Source: Bacteroidales bacterium
GTDB lineage: Bacteria > Bacteroidota > Bacteroidia > Bacteroidales > Muribaculaceae
Direction of reading: 5' to 3'
Length of the DNA: 39,961 nucleotides
Assembly (NCBI GenBank): GCA_019415705.1
Contig: DXYS01000081.1
Location: 1-39,961, forward strand
Part shown: positions 23,078-31,527 of the stretch, in pieces
Layout of the letters: each line of letters opens with the position of its first letter
Position numbering within the stretch: position 1 is the first letter of the stretch
The notes under the pieces: generated by a model
Database searches by the model: none
What the model saw: the letters and a program-made list of their open reading frames with translations, nothing else
What the model was told of the DNA's origin: nothing
Translations under genes and position numbers: made by a program

Positions 23078-24010
23078 ATGGAAACCCCTCAGGAAAATAA
23101 AAACACAGGTACACGCAAACTCATAATCGCCGGCATCGTCGTGGCCGTCGTGGTGCTTGGAGCCGCCGTGTGGATGGCTTGGTCGTCGCACTCGGCGCTC
23201 AAACAGGCCGAGAACGAGAAAGAGCAGATGCAGCTCGAATATGAGCAGATGCAGCTCGAAAACGACTACGACGCATTAAACCGCGAGTTCGCCGAGTTTG
23301 AAAACTCGCGTCAGTTTGTCATGGACGACTCGGTCAAACGTCAGTTGACCGAGAAATACGAGACTGCACGTCTGCAGGTCGAGGCTCTGCAGCAGGAGCT
23401 GAAAAATCAGAAAAACAAGAGTGCCGCCGAGATAGCCAAACTCAAGAGCGAAATCGACACCCTGCGCAAGCTCCTGCGCCATTACGTCGAGGAAATCAAC
23501 CGTCTCAATCAGGAGAACGAGGCCCTGCGCACCGAGAATGCAGAAATCAAGGAGCAGAACACGCGTCTCAACACCCGTGTCGAGCAGACATCGCGTCAGA
23601 ACGAGCAGCTCAGCAAGCGCATGACACTCGCCGAGAGACTCAATGTCACCGCCCTGACTCTCACACCCCTCAACAAGAAAGGCAAAAAGGAGAAGAAAGT
23701 CAGCAAGGCCACACAGCTAATGGTCACATTTACCATTCCGCAGAACAACTCGACTCCCGTCGGCGAGAAGACCATCTATATGCGCATCGTCTCTCCTTCG
23801 GGCCAGTTATTGTCGGGGGGCGGCACATTCTCGTTTGAGGGCGGTCAGGTCGAGTGCTCGGCCAAAAAGATAATCGAATATGCCGGTGAGGAAATAGGCG
23901 GCGTGACCATCTATTGGGACGTCAACACCGCTCTCACACCGGGTGAATACACCGTCGAACTCTTCGCTGACAACTACCGTCTCGTTTCGAGCCGCTTTAA
24001 CCTCAAATAA
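23078..24010 (+). CDS. Single-pass membrane coiled-coil protein, conserved in Bacteroidetes
   Basis: A 310-residue protein with a short cytosolic start, one membrane segment (residues about 15-35, IAGIVVAVVVLGAAVWMAW) and a coiled coil over about 40-190, with heptads and a near-repeat QMQLEYEQMQLEN. A beta-rich end of about 110 residues (QLMVTFTIPQN, IYMRIVSPSGQLL, PGEYTVELFADNYRL) is probably periplasmic. No catalytic motif is visible. The organisation suggests an envelope spacer or adaptor. It lies between galE and an MgtC-family gene with only 6 bases downstream. Confidence 0.7.
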   Translation: METPQENKNTGTRKLIIAGIVVAVVVLGAAVWMAWSSHSALKQAENEKEQMQLEYEQMQLENDYDALNREFAEFENSRQFVMDDSVKRQLTEKYETARLQVEALQQELKNQKNKSAAEIAKLKSEIDTLRKLLRHYVEEINRLNQENEALRTENAEIKEQNTRLNTRVEQTSRQNEQLSKRMTLAERLNVTALTLTPLNKKGKKEKKVSKATQLMVTFTIPQNNSTPVGEKTIYMRIVSPSGQLLSGGGTFSFEGGQVECSAKKIIEYAGEEIGGVTIYWDVNTALTPGEYTVELFADNYRLVSSRFNLK

Positions 24011-24016
24011 TCGGTA

Positions 24017-24745
24017 ATGCAAGATTTGAGCAGTCTCTGGCAGTCATTTTATGACACGGTCAACGGTGTGGAGGTCAACAGCGTCTCTGCCGTCTACCGC
24101 CTGCTGCTCAGCATGCTCTTGGGCAGTGTGGTAGGCTATGAGCGCAAGCGCAAAGGTCAATCGGCCGGTGTGCGCACGTTCTCGTTGATAGCCATGGGCG
24201 CCACTCTGGCGATGCTGCTCTCGATTTATGTGCCTCAGGAATATCTCGGCCTGAAAAACGGTGACCCCGGCCGTATAGCCGCACAGGTGCTGAGCGGCAT
24301 CGGTTTCCTCGGCGCCGGAGCTATTATACAGATGAAGGGCTCGATACGAGGTCTGACGACTGCCGCCGGTATCTGGATGGTCGCCACCATCGGCCTCGCC
24401 GTCGGTGTGGGCATGTACTGGGTGTCGGTAATCGCCACGGCACTGATACTCTTTATCCTTGTGCAGTTAGAGCGCATCGAGCATCGCATAAGCCTCGGGT
24501 CGGAGTCGCGCATCATAAGGCTGAAATTAGACGGTATTGTCACAGATATAGCCGCCTACCGCTCGGCGATGGCTGCGCGTAATGTCGTGTTAGTCAATTA
24601 TTTTGTCGAATATGACTATGCAGATTCGCAGACAAGTCTCAATCTTGTCGTACTGTCAAAAGAGACAGTCGATTACATTGCATTATTCATTGTCTTTGAG
24701 AAGCTTTATCCGACACGTTCGATAACCCTCACCAATCAGCTCTGA
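24017..24745 (+). CDS. MgtC/SapB family membrane protein
   Basis: A 242-residue inner-membrane protein with the MgtC signature block LLGSVVGYERKRKGQSAGVRTFSL, then LSGIGFLGAGAII and GLTTAAGIWMVATIG. About five hydrophobic segments are followed by a 90-residue soluble end. MgtC proteins are linked to magnesium limitation and virulence in enterobacteria, but most family members are of unknown function. It starts 6 bases after the coiled-coil gene and ends 13 bases before the antiporter gene, so these form one unit. Confidence 0.87.
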   Translation: MQDLSSLWQSFYDTVNGVEVNSVSAVYRLLLSMLLGSVVGYERKRKGQSAGVRTFSLIAMGATLAMLLSIYVPQEYLGLKNGDPGRIAAQVLSGIGFLGAGAIIQMKGSIRGLTTAAGIWMVATIGLAVGVGMYWVSVIATALILFILVQLERIEHRISLGSESRIIRLKLDGIVTDIAAYRSAMAARNVVLVNYFVEYDYADSQTSLNLVVLSKETVDYIALFIVFEKLYPTRSITLTNQL

Positions 24746-24758
24746 CCGCTCACAGCCT

Positions 24759-26969
24759 ATGAATGTCGAAAGCCTGATTTCCGACCTCGCGTTTATCCTT
24801 TTGCTCGGCGCCGTTGTCACGGTGCTCTTCAAATGGATTAAGCAGCCTGTCGTGCTCGGCTACATCGTGGCCGGATTTCTGGCGAGTCCCCACTTCGCAT
24901 ACCTGCCGTCAGTGACGACTGAGGCCAATATCGACTTCTGGGCCCAGATAGGCATTGTCGTGCTGCTCTTTTCGCTCGGCCTTGAGTTCAGTTTCAAAAA
25001 ACTTGTCAACTCGGGCGGCTCGGCGGTCGTGACGGCTCTGATTATAGTCGCCGGCATGATGTGCGCGGGCTTTGCCGTAGGCCATGTGCTCGAGTTTGAC
25101 TTCATGAACAGCCTCTTTCTCGGAGGTATGCTCTCGATGTCGTCGACCACGATTATCATCAAGGCTTTCACCGACCTCGGCCTTCGTCAGCAGAAATTTG
25201 CCATACAGGTGCTCGCCGTGCTCATCGTCGAGGACCTTTTCGCTGTCGTCATGATGGTCATACTGTCGTCCATAGCCATAAACAAGACTGTCGAAGGCTC
25301 CGAGATGCTATACAGCGTGGCCAAACTCGTTTTCTTCCTTGTCATGTGGTTTTTGGTCGGCGTCTATGTGCTGCCGTCGCTGCTCAACCGCTGGCGTCGC
25401 TTCCTTAATTCGGAGACGCTGCTCATTGTATCAATGGGCCTGTGTCTCGGCATGGCTGTATTCTCGGTCTACTGCGGATTCTCGCTCGCTCTCGGCGCCT
25501 TTGTCATGGGTTCGATACTCGCCGGCACGAGCTATGCCGAGCGCATCGAACACGTCGTCACTCCGGTCAAAGACCTTTTCGGCGCCGTGTTCTTTATCTC
25601 GGTCGGCATGATGGTGCGTCCCGACATCCTCGTCGGGTACTGGGCGCCGGTACTTTTGCTATCGGTTGTCGTCATCGTCGGCATGATTGTGTTCGGCACA
25701 TTCGGCATGCTCGTCACCGGACAGACTCTCAAGGTGGCTATCCGTTCGGGATTTTCACTGACGCAGATTGGCGAGTTTGCCTTCATTATCGCCACTTTAG
25801 GCATGAGCCTCAAGGTGCTCGAGCCGACTCTGTATCCGATTGTTGTGGCCGTGTCGGTCATCACTACTTTCACGACGCCATATTTCATCAAGCTCTCTGT
25901 GCCGGCCTATGACATGGTCGAGCGTCATCTGCCTCGCAAGCTCCATTTCCTAATCGACCGTTATCAGTCAGAGGCCAATAAGGAACGTGCCGTCGGGAGC
26001 GCGTGGGCATCGGTGATGAAACGCTATGTCTGGCGCACGCTGCTATACTCGATTGTCTGTATTGCCGTGATTGTTGTGGCCCGGCATTATCTCAAGCCTT
26101 ACGTCGTCGAGCTGCTGTCGCCCGAGTTTGCCAAGATATGTTACGTCGGTGTCACTCTGCTTGCTATGGCGCCGTTCCTTCTGGCACTGATGATGCCTAT
26201 TACCAAAAACGATTTCCGCGACTCGGCCGGTAATCCCATAGCCAACAACATACCGCGCATCGTCATGTCGATATTCAGATTCCTGATCGCGCTGAGCATG
26301 GTGATTTATGTGATATCACAGGCTTATTCCGCGCGTGTCGGTCTTATGGCCGCTGCTGCTGTCGCGCTGCTCATCGCCTTCTTTTTCTCACATAAGCTGA
26401 GGGCGCGTATGGCAGGTATCGAATCTAAATTTCTCAACAATCTCAACGAGCGAGACCTACGCCGCAGCGGTAAGAACAACCGGGTGGTCAGTGATCTCCA
26501 TCAGGCATATATGACTGTCGGCGCCGGATGTGCGTTCGTCGGTCAGAAACTTATGGACTCAAATCTGCGCAAGCGTTTCGGCGTCAATGTAGTCAGTATC
26601 AACCGCGGGTCACGCATAATCCCGATACCGGGAGGCAACAACCGTCTCTTCCCCGGGGATGTCATAGGCGTTATCGGCACTGACGAGCAGCTCGAGGCGC
26701 TTCTTCCTGCCGTCGAGGCAGAGTTGCCGGAGAGCATAACGGCTGCACCGGCGGCTGATGTCAAGCTGACAAGTATTCTACTCAGCGCGACGTCGCCTTT
26801 AATCAGCCGGACACCTCTGAGCGCCTCGCTGCGTGATACTTACGAGGCCATCGTCGTGGCCGTTCACCGCGGCGATGAGTTCATAGACTCAAATCCCAAT
26901 CTTATCTTCGAGCCGGGCGATATCGTGTGGCTCGTCGGCAATGAACGCAAACTCTCACAACTGAAATAA
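24759..26969 (+). CDS. CPA2-type cation/proton antiporter with two RCK-C domains
   Basis: A 736-residue inner-membrane antiporter. Residues about 1-390 form the 12-13 helix CPA2 core (GFLASPHFAYLP, SLGLEFSFKKL, SMSSTTIIIKAF, LIVEDLFAVVMMVIL, GAVFFISVGMM). A second group of hydrophobic segments follows (about 425-560). The cytosolic end has two TrkA_C/RCK_C units: VGAGCAFVGQKLMDS with GDVIGVIGTDEQL, and LLSATSPLISRTPL with GDIVWLVGNERKL. It has no full TrkA_N domain. Transport is probably K+/H+ or Na+/H+, the ion not being visible from sequence. It is 13 bases after the MgtC gene. Confidence 0.85.
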   Translation: MNVESLISDLAFILLLGAVVTVLFKWIKQPVVLGYIVAGFLASPHFAYLPSVTTEANIDFWAQIGIVVLLFSLGLEFSFKKLVNSGGSAVVTALIIVAGMMCAGFAVGHVLEFDFMNSLFLGGMLSMSSTTIIIKAFTDLGLRQQKFAIQVLAVLIVEDLFAVVMMVILSSIAINKTVEGSEMLYSVAKLVFFLVMWFLVGVYVLPSLLNRWRRFLNSETLLIVSMGLCLGMAVFSVYCGFSLALGAFVMGSILAGTSYAERIEHVVTPVKDLFGAVFFISVGMMVRPDILVGYWAPVLLLSVVVIVGMIVFGTFGMLVTGQTLKVAIRSGFSLTQIGEFAFIIATLGMSLKVLEPTLYPIVVAVSVITTFTTPYFIKLSVPAYDMVERHLPRKLHFLIDRYQSEANKERAVGSAWASVMKRYVWRTLLYSIVCIAVIVVARHYLKPYVVELLSPEFAKICYVGVTLLAMAPFLLALMMPITKNDFRDSAGNPIANNIPRIVMSIFRFLIALSMVIYVISQAYSARVGLMAAAAVALLIAFFFSHKLRARMAGIESKFLNNLNERDLRRSGKNNRVVSDLHQAYMTVGAGCAFVGQKLMDSNLRKRFGVNVVSINRGSRIIPIPGGNNRLFPGDVIGVIGTDEQLEALLPAVEAELPESITAAPAADVKLTSILLSATSPLISRTPLSASLRDTYEAIVVAVHRGDEFIDSNPNLIFEPGDIVWLVGNERKLSQLK

Positions 26970-27002
26970 TAGAATCATCACATAATATAAACCGATACTA
27001 AC

Positions 27003-28169
27003 ATGAGCGATCAGCGTTATAACCTCCGCGGAGTCTCGGCATCTAAAGAAGATGTCCACAACGCAATTAAAAATGTTGACAAAGGTATATTCCCGGGTGC
27101 TTTCTGCAAGATAATACCTGATATCCTTGGCGGAGATCCCGATTACTGCAACATTATGCACGCCGACGGTGCCGGCACCAAATCTTCACTCGCCTACGCC
27201 TACTGGCGAGAGACCGGCGACCTGTCGGTGTGGAAAGGCATAGCGCAGGACGCCCTCATTATGAATATCGATGATCTGCTCTGTGTCGGTGCCACAGACG
27301 GCATATTGCTGTCGTCGACCATCGGGCGCAACAAGAATCTTATCCCCGGCGAAGTAATCTCGGCCATTATCAACGGCACAGAGGAATTGCTCACTGATCT
27401 CCGCCGCCTCGGTGTAGGCATCTGGTCGACCGGCGGAGAAACGGCCGACGTCGGCGATCTCGTGCGAACCATTATCGTTGACAGCACCGTCACCTGCCGC
27501 ATGCGCCGCGATATGGTCATCGATAATTCACACATCCGCCCCGGCGATGTCATCGTCGGTCTCGCCTCATTCGGCAAGGCTACCTATGAGTCGGAGTACA
27601 ACGGAGGCATGGGCAGCAACGGCCTCACATCGGCCCGTCACGACGTCTTCTCAAAATACATCGCCGAGCGTTATCCCGAGACCTTTGACGCTGCCGTGCC
27701 TGACGAACTCGTCTATTCAGGCTCATGCCGTCTGACCGACCCGGTCGAAGGCACCGCTCTCGATGCCGGCCGTCTTGTGCTGTCACCGACGCGCACATAC
27801 GCTCCGGTCATCAAGGCCATACTCGATGAGATGCGCTCCGACATCGACGGCATGATACACTGCTCGGGCGGTGCTCAGACAAAAATTTTGAACTTCGTCG
27901 GTGATGTCCATGTTATAAAAGACAACATGTTTGATGTGCCGCCGCTCTTCGCCCTCATACAGCGTGAGTCAGGCACAGACTGGCAGGAAATGTATAAAGT
28001 GTTTAACATGGGTCACCGTATGGAGATATATCTGTCACCCGACAAAGCACAGCGTGTCATCGACATCGCCGCATGGTTTGGCATCGAAGGCCGTGTCATC
28101 GGTCGCGTAGAGGCTGATGATCACCGACATCTGACAATTATCTCCGACAAGGGCCGTTTTGAGTATTGA
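27003..28169 (+). CDS. purM: Phosphoribosylformylglycinamidine cyclo-ligase (AIR synthase)
   Basis: A 388-residue PurM that closes FGAM to aminoimidazole ribotide in purine synthesis. Characteristic blocks are MHADGAGTKSSLAY, NIDDLLCVGATDG, STGGETADVGDLV, GDVIVGLASFG and HCSGGAQTKIL. It is the longer Bacteroidetes form. purN lies about 11 kb downstream, so the pathway genes are not one operon. Confidence 0.93.
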   Translation: MSDQRYNLRGVSASKEDVHNAIKNVDKGIFPGAFCKIIPDILGGDPDYCNIMHADGAGTKSSLAYAYWRETGDLSVWKGIAQDALIMNIDDLLCVGATDGILLSSTIGRNKNLIPGEVISAIINGTEELLTDLRRLGVGIWSTGGETADVGDLVRTIIVDSTVTCRMRRDMVIDNSHIRPGDVIVGLASFGKATYESEYNGGMGSNGLTSARHDVFSKYIAERYPETFDAAVPDELVYSGSCRLTDPVEGTALDAGRLVLSPTRTYAPVIKAILDEMRSDIDGMIHCSGGAQTKILNFVGDVHVIKDNMFDVPPLFALIQRESGTDWQEMYKVFNMGHRMEIYLSPDKAQRVIDIAAWFGIEGRVIGRVEADDHRHLTIISDKGRFEY

Positions 28170-28207
28170 CGTAATTGTCCATAGGTATCATACATAGCAA
28201 TCGTTTT

Positions 28208-29635
28208 ATGCGTCGCTTTGTCGGCGTCTTTTTCACTCTCGCCGCGCTCGTTGTGGCGGGATGTTCTCGCGGCTCGGGCTCACGCAGCCATGAGACTGCG
28301 CCCGACACGACGATTGTCTTTGATGCCGATACATTCGACAGCGATACGTCTGTTTATGAGGTCACTGACACGCTCCGCGCCGTGACTCTTTACGGCCCGA
28401 CATCTTATTTTATATATCGTGGCGAAAAGATGGGCTATGACTATACGCTCCTACGCGATTTCGCGCGTGACAGCCGGCTTGCCCTGAAACTGACAGTGGC
28501 GCCGACTCTCGGCGCAGCCATCGATATGCTTGATGACGGGCGCGCCGAGCTACTGGCCTATGAGGTGCCCATCACGGCTCATTACCGTCAGTTTGTCATC
28601 CCCTGTGGTCCGGAGAGCTACAGCACACAGGTGCTTGTGCAGCAGCGTGAGAAAGGCCGCGCTCCGGTCGAGGACGTCACCGAACTTGTCGGGCATGACG
28701 TCTATGTAATCGGAGACTCTAAGTATGAGCGCCGGCTGGCCAATCTCAATGACGAGCTGGCCGGAGGCATCATAGTGCATACAGTCGACCCCGATTCGGC
28801 CACAGACGAGGACCTTATCGCTCAGGTATGGGAGGGCAAGATACCGATGACAGTCGTCGACAGCAACATAGCCCGTCTCAACAGTACATATTACCACGGC
28901 TTAGATATTTCGACGCCGGTCTCGATGGCTCAGCGCGCGTCGTGGGCAGTCGCTCCGGGCTGTCAGGCTCTCGCCGACTCGGTCGACCGCTGGTTTGCCG
29001 AGGATGCTCCCAAGACCGTTAATGCCGACCTGCTCAAACGTTTCTTCGAGATGAGTAAGACTGAGCCATATAAGGCCTTTGACTTCACCAAGGGCTATAT
29101 CTCCAATTATGACCGCATATTCAAGCGATATGCGCCGACCATAGGCTGGGACTGGCGTCTGCTTGCCGCTCAGGCCTATACAGAGAGCCGCTTCAATGCG
29201 CGGGCGCGTTCTTGGGCCGGTGCACGCGGACTGATGCAGGTTATGCCGAGCACCGGACGCGGTTACGGTGCCAATATCAACACCCTTAACAATCCCGAGA
29301 CGAGTGTGTCGGTGGCTGTCAGACTGTTGCGAGATCTCGACCGCTATCTCGTTGACTATGTGCCTAATGACAAGGAACGACTCAAATTTGTCATCGCCGC
29401 CTATAACTGCGGCATAGCACATATCTACGACGCCATAGCCCTTGCCAAGAAATATGGCTACAACCCTCAGGTGTGGGACGATAATGTCGAGCGGGCGTTG
29501 CTGATGAAGATGAATCCCGAGTTCTATAACGACCCTGTGGTGAAATACGGCTATGCACGTGGCACCGAGACGTCGGCCTATGTCAAGCGCATAATGCGTT
29601 TTTATGACAATGCCGTGCGCGAAATACCCGCATGA
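28208..29635 (+). CDS. mltF: MltF-type membrane-bound lytic murein transglycosylase
   Basis: A 475-residue lipoprotein that cleaves peptidoglycan. The signal peptide ends in LVVAGC. A solute-binding-protein-3 domain follows (about 50-275, with DYTLLRDFARDS and HDVYVIGDSKY), then a lytic transglycosylase SLT domain with catalytic glutamate in AYTESRFNARARSW, followed by GLMQVMPSTGRG and IAAYNCGIAHI. This is the MltF domain order. ATG 28208 starts the signal peptide; a TTG at 28175 would add 11 residues before it. It starts 38 bases after purM. Confidence 0.88.
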   Translation: MRRFVGVFFTLAALVVAGCSRGSGSRSHETAPDTTIVFDADTFDSDTSVYEVTDTLRAVTLYGPTSYFIYRGEKMGYDYTLLRDFARDSRLALKLTVAPTLGAAIDMLDDGRAELLAYEVPITAHYRQFVIPCGPESYSTQVLVQQREKGRAPVEDVTELVGHDVYVIGDSKYERRLANLNDELAGGIIVHTVDPDSATDEDLIAQVWEGKIPMTVVDSNIARLNSTYYHGLDISTPVSMAQRASWAVAPGCQALADSVDRWFAEDAPKTVNADLLKRFFEMSKTEPYKAFDFTKGYISNYDRIFKRYAPTIGWDWRLLAAQAYTESRFNARARSWAGARGLMQVMPSTGRGYGANINTLNNPETSVSVAVRLLRDLDRYLVDYVPNDKERLKFVIAAYNCGIAHIYDAIALAKKYGYNPQVWDDNVERALLMKMNPEFYNDPVVKYGYARGTETSAYVKRIMRFYDNAVREIPA

Positions 29636-29721
29636 GTTATGCAACATCAGGCCTCCGAAAACGTTATAATAATATAAATCGTATATTATATTTTCTAACC
29701 CTATAATTTCAACTAAGATTT

Positions 29722-30270
29722 ATGAGAAAGACTTATCTCAGCGTCGCATTGGTTTGCACGCTTTGTGTCTCGCTGACACTTCCTTCGTGTATCGGCAGCT
29801 TCCGTCTGACCAACAATCTGCTCAGCTGGAACAATCAGATTGGCAACAAATTTGTCAATGAGCTTGTGTTTTTCGCTTTCTGGGTGCTCCCGGTTTATGA
29901 GGTGTCGGGACTCGCCGACCTGCTCGTGCTCAACTCTATTGAGTTCTGGAGCGGCTCAAATCCCGTGGCCAAAGGCAAGAAAGTTATCGAGGGCAATGAC
30001 GGACGCTACCTCGTCGAGTGCGACGGCAAAGGCTATAATATCACCAGTGAGACCGACGGCACGACAGTGCGTCTCGACTTCAATGACGACGACCGCAGCT
30101 GGAGCTACACTCTGCCCGGCGGCGAGTCTCAGACCATCTTCACATTTGTCGACGACACCCATGTCAGCATGCCTTGTCCCGACGGCAGCTCTATGACAGT
30201 CGAGCTCTCCGAGGCCGGCCTCTACGCCTACCAGCAGGTAGCCACCGGCGCCAACTTCGCCATGAGATAA
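29722..30270 (+). CDS. DUF3332-family lipoprotein
   Basis: A 182-residue lipoprotein with signal peptide ending in LTLPSC, followed by IGSFRLTNNLLSWNNQIGNK. A hydrophobic stretch with FAFWVLPVYEVSGLADLLVLN and FWSGSNP is the hallmark of DUF3332. The second half is beta-rich (GRYLVECDGKGYNITSETDG). The function of the family is unknown. A strong terminator at 30292-30325 follows. Confidence 0.8.
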   Translation: MRKTYLSVALVCTLCVSLTLPSCIGSFRLTNNLLSWNNQIGNKFVNELVFFAFWVLPVYEVSGLADLLVLNSIEFWSGSNPVAKGKKVIEGNDGRYLVECDGKGYNITSETDGTTVRLDFNDDDRSWSYTLPGGESQTIFTFVDDTHVSMPCPDGSSMTVELSEAGLYAYQQVATGANFAMR

Positions 30271-30291
30271 TCATCATCTACAATACCCCAT

Positions 30292-30325
30292 AACAGCCGT
30301 GCCGGCCTTTGCCGCCACGGCTGTT
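30292..30325 (+). terminator. Strong terminator hairpin after the DUF3332 gene
   Basis: A 15-base arm, AACAGCCGTGCCGGC (30292-30306), pairs with 30311-30325 with a single mismatch around CTTT, followed by ATTGTTT. It is the most stable simple hairpin in this half of the window. Confidence 0.75.
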
Positions 30326-30336
30326 ATTGTTTAAAT

Positions 30337-30372
30337 CCTTAAGGACTTTAAAGACCTTAACGACCTTAGAGC
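30337..30372. repeat. Degenerate 9-bp tandem repeat, 4 units
   Basis: Units CCTTAAGGA, CTTTAAAGA, CCTTAACGA and CCTTAGAGC are contiguous, each with a palindromic centre or half of one. The array ends one base before the dinB stop and follows the terminator. Confidence 0.6.
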
Positions 30373-30373
30373 A

Positions 30374-31444
30374 CTAAAACTCAAAATACAGTTGCTGGCC
30401 GTCGAGGCCGTGGGGGTTGGAGACGGTCAGGCCGATGAGGCGTATTTCGTGATGCGGCCCGTAGTCGACATTGTCGACGAGCTGGCGCGCGGCCGAGATG
30501 ATGTCGTCAAAATCATAAAAATCGCGGGCACGTGTCAGCGAACGGCTCACATTGACAAAATCGGCGAATTTTATCTTTAGGGTCAGTGTGTTGCCGGCAA
30601 ATGATTTACGCGCGATGCGTTCGGCTAATTCGCGGGCCTGAGCGCACAGTTCCTCATCAACAGCCTCGTCGTCGCTGATGTCATATTCGAGCGTGCGCTC
30701 GCAGCCAATCGATTTACGCACACGTGATTCGCATACTGGACGGTTGTCGATGCCGCGGGCAAAATTATAGTATATCGGCCCGGCTTTGCCGAACTCGCCA
30801 ACGAGCCGCCGCATGCTCCACGAGCGCAGGTCGGCGCCGGTGTTTATACCGAGACGGTGCATGCGCTCGGCTGTCACGGGTCCTACGCCCCAGAAACTCT
30901 CTATCGGCAGGGAGTCGATAAACTCGAGAGCCTGAGATGGGTGGATTGTGCAGAGTCCGTCGGGCTTGCGGTAGTCTGATGCGATTTTTGCCAGAAATTT
31001 ATTATAGGACACGCCGGCCGACGCCACTAATGACAGCCGGTCGCGAATCTTGCACTTTATCTCGCGGGCGATGTCGACAGCCAGAGTAATACCGGGTTTG
31101 TTTACCGTCACGTCGAGGAACGCTTCGTCAATCGACAGCGGCTCTATCAAGTCGGTGTATTCCCGGAAGATATCCATGATCTGCATTGACACAGCCTTGT
31201 ATTTTTCATAGTTGCCTTTGACAAAGATGAGACCGGGACAGCGCTTGGCGGCGATGACCGACGGCATGGCGGAGCGAACACCGAAGCGGCGCGCTTCGTA
31301 GCTCGCCGTTGCGACGACGCCGCGACGTTCGGGCGATCCGACCGCAATCGGCTTGCCGCGCAGCGACGGATTGTCGCGCTGCTCGATGGCCGCAAAAAAG
31401 GCGTCCATGTCGATATGAATTATTTTACGGAGCGGTGTGTCCAT
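30374..31444 (-). CDS. dinB: DNA polymerase IV
   Basis: A 356-residue Y-family translesion polymerase. The metal-binding blocks are HIDMDAFFAAIEQRD (N-terminal) and LSIDEAFLDVT (acidic pair), with the GVSYNKFLAKIASD palm region and GVGPVTAERMH helix-hairpin-helix. The last residues GQQLYFEF resemble a beta-clamp-binding motif (QLxLF type). Length is standard. It is divergent from the outer-membrane-protein gene. TATCTTCG on the minus strand (plus 31457-31464) is a possible promoter element. Confidence 0.93.
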   Translation of the reverse strand: MDTPLRKIIHIDMDAFFAAIEQRDNPSLRGKPIAVGSPERRGVVATASYEARRFGVRSAMPSVIAAKRCPGLIFVKGNYEKYKAVSMQIMDIFREYTDLIEPLSIDEAFLDVTVNKPGITLAVDIAREIKCKIRDRLSLVASAGVSYNKFLAKIASDYRKPDGLCTIHPSQALEFIDSLPIESFWGVGPVTAERMHRLGINTGADLRSWSMRRLVGEFGKAGPIYYNFARGIDNRPVCESRVRKSIGCERTLEYDISDDEAVDEELCAQARELAERIARKSFAGNTLTLKIKFADFVNVSRSLTRARDFYDFDDIISAARQLVDNVDYGPHHEIRLIGLTVSNPHGLDGQQLYFEF

Positions 31445-31510
31445 AGTCTGCGGATGCGAAGATACGAATTTTCCGTGAGCTTTAATGTGAGATTATACGG
31501 GCTAAAATAT

Positions 31511-31518
31511 TAACTTTG
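31511..31518 (+). promoter_or_regulatory. Promoter -7 element of the Omp85-like gene
   Basis: TAACTTTG matches TAnnTTTG and lies 9 bases before the chosen ATG at 31528, favouring that start over a TTG at 31516 inside the promoter. Confidence 0.5.
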
Positions 31519-31527
31519 CACCATCGC

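Noticed and set aside
28901..29647. 248-codon minus-strand frame opposite mltF
   Set aside because: The plus strand has a complete MltF domain order; the antisense frame has no family features.
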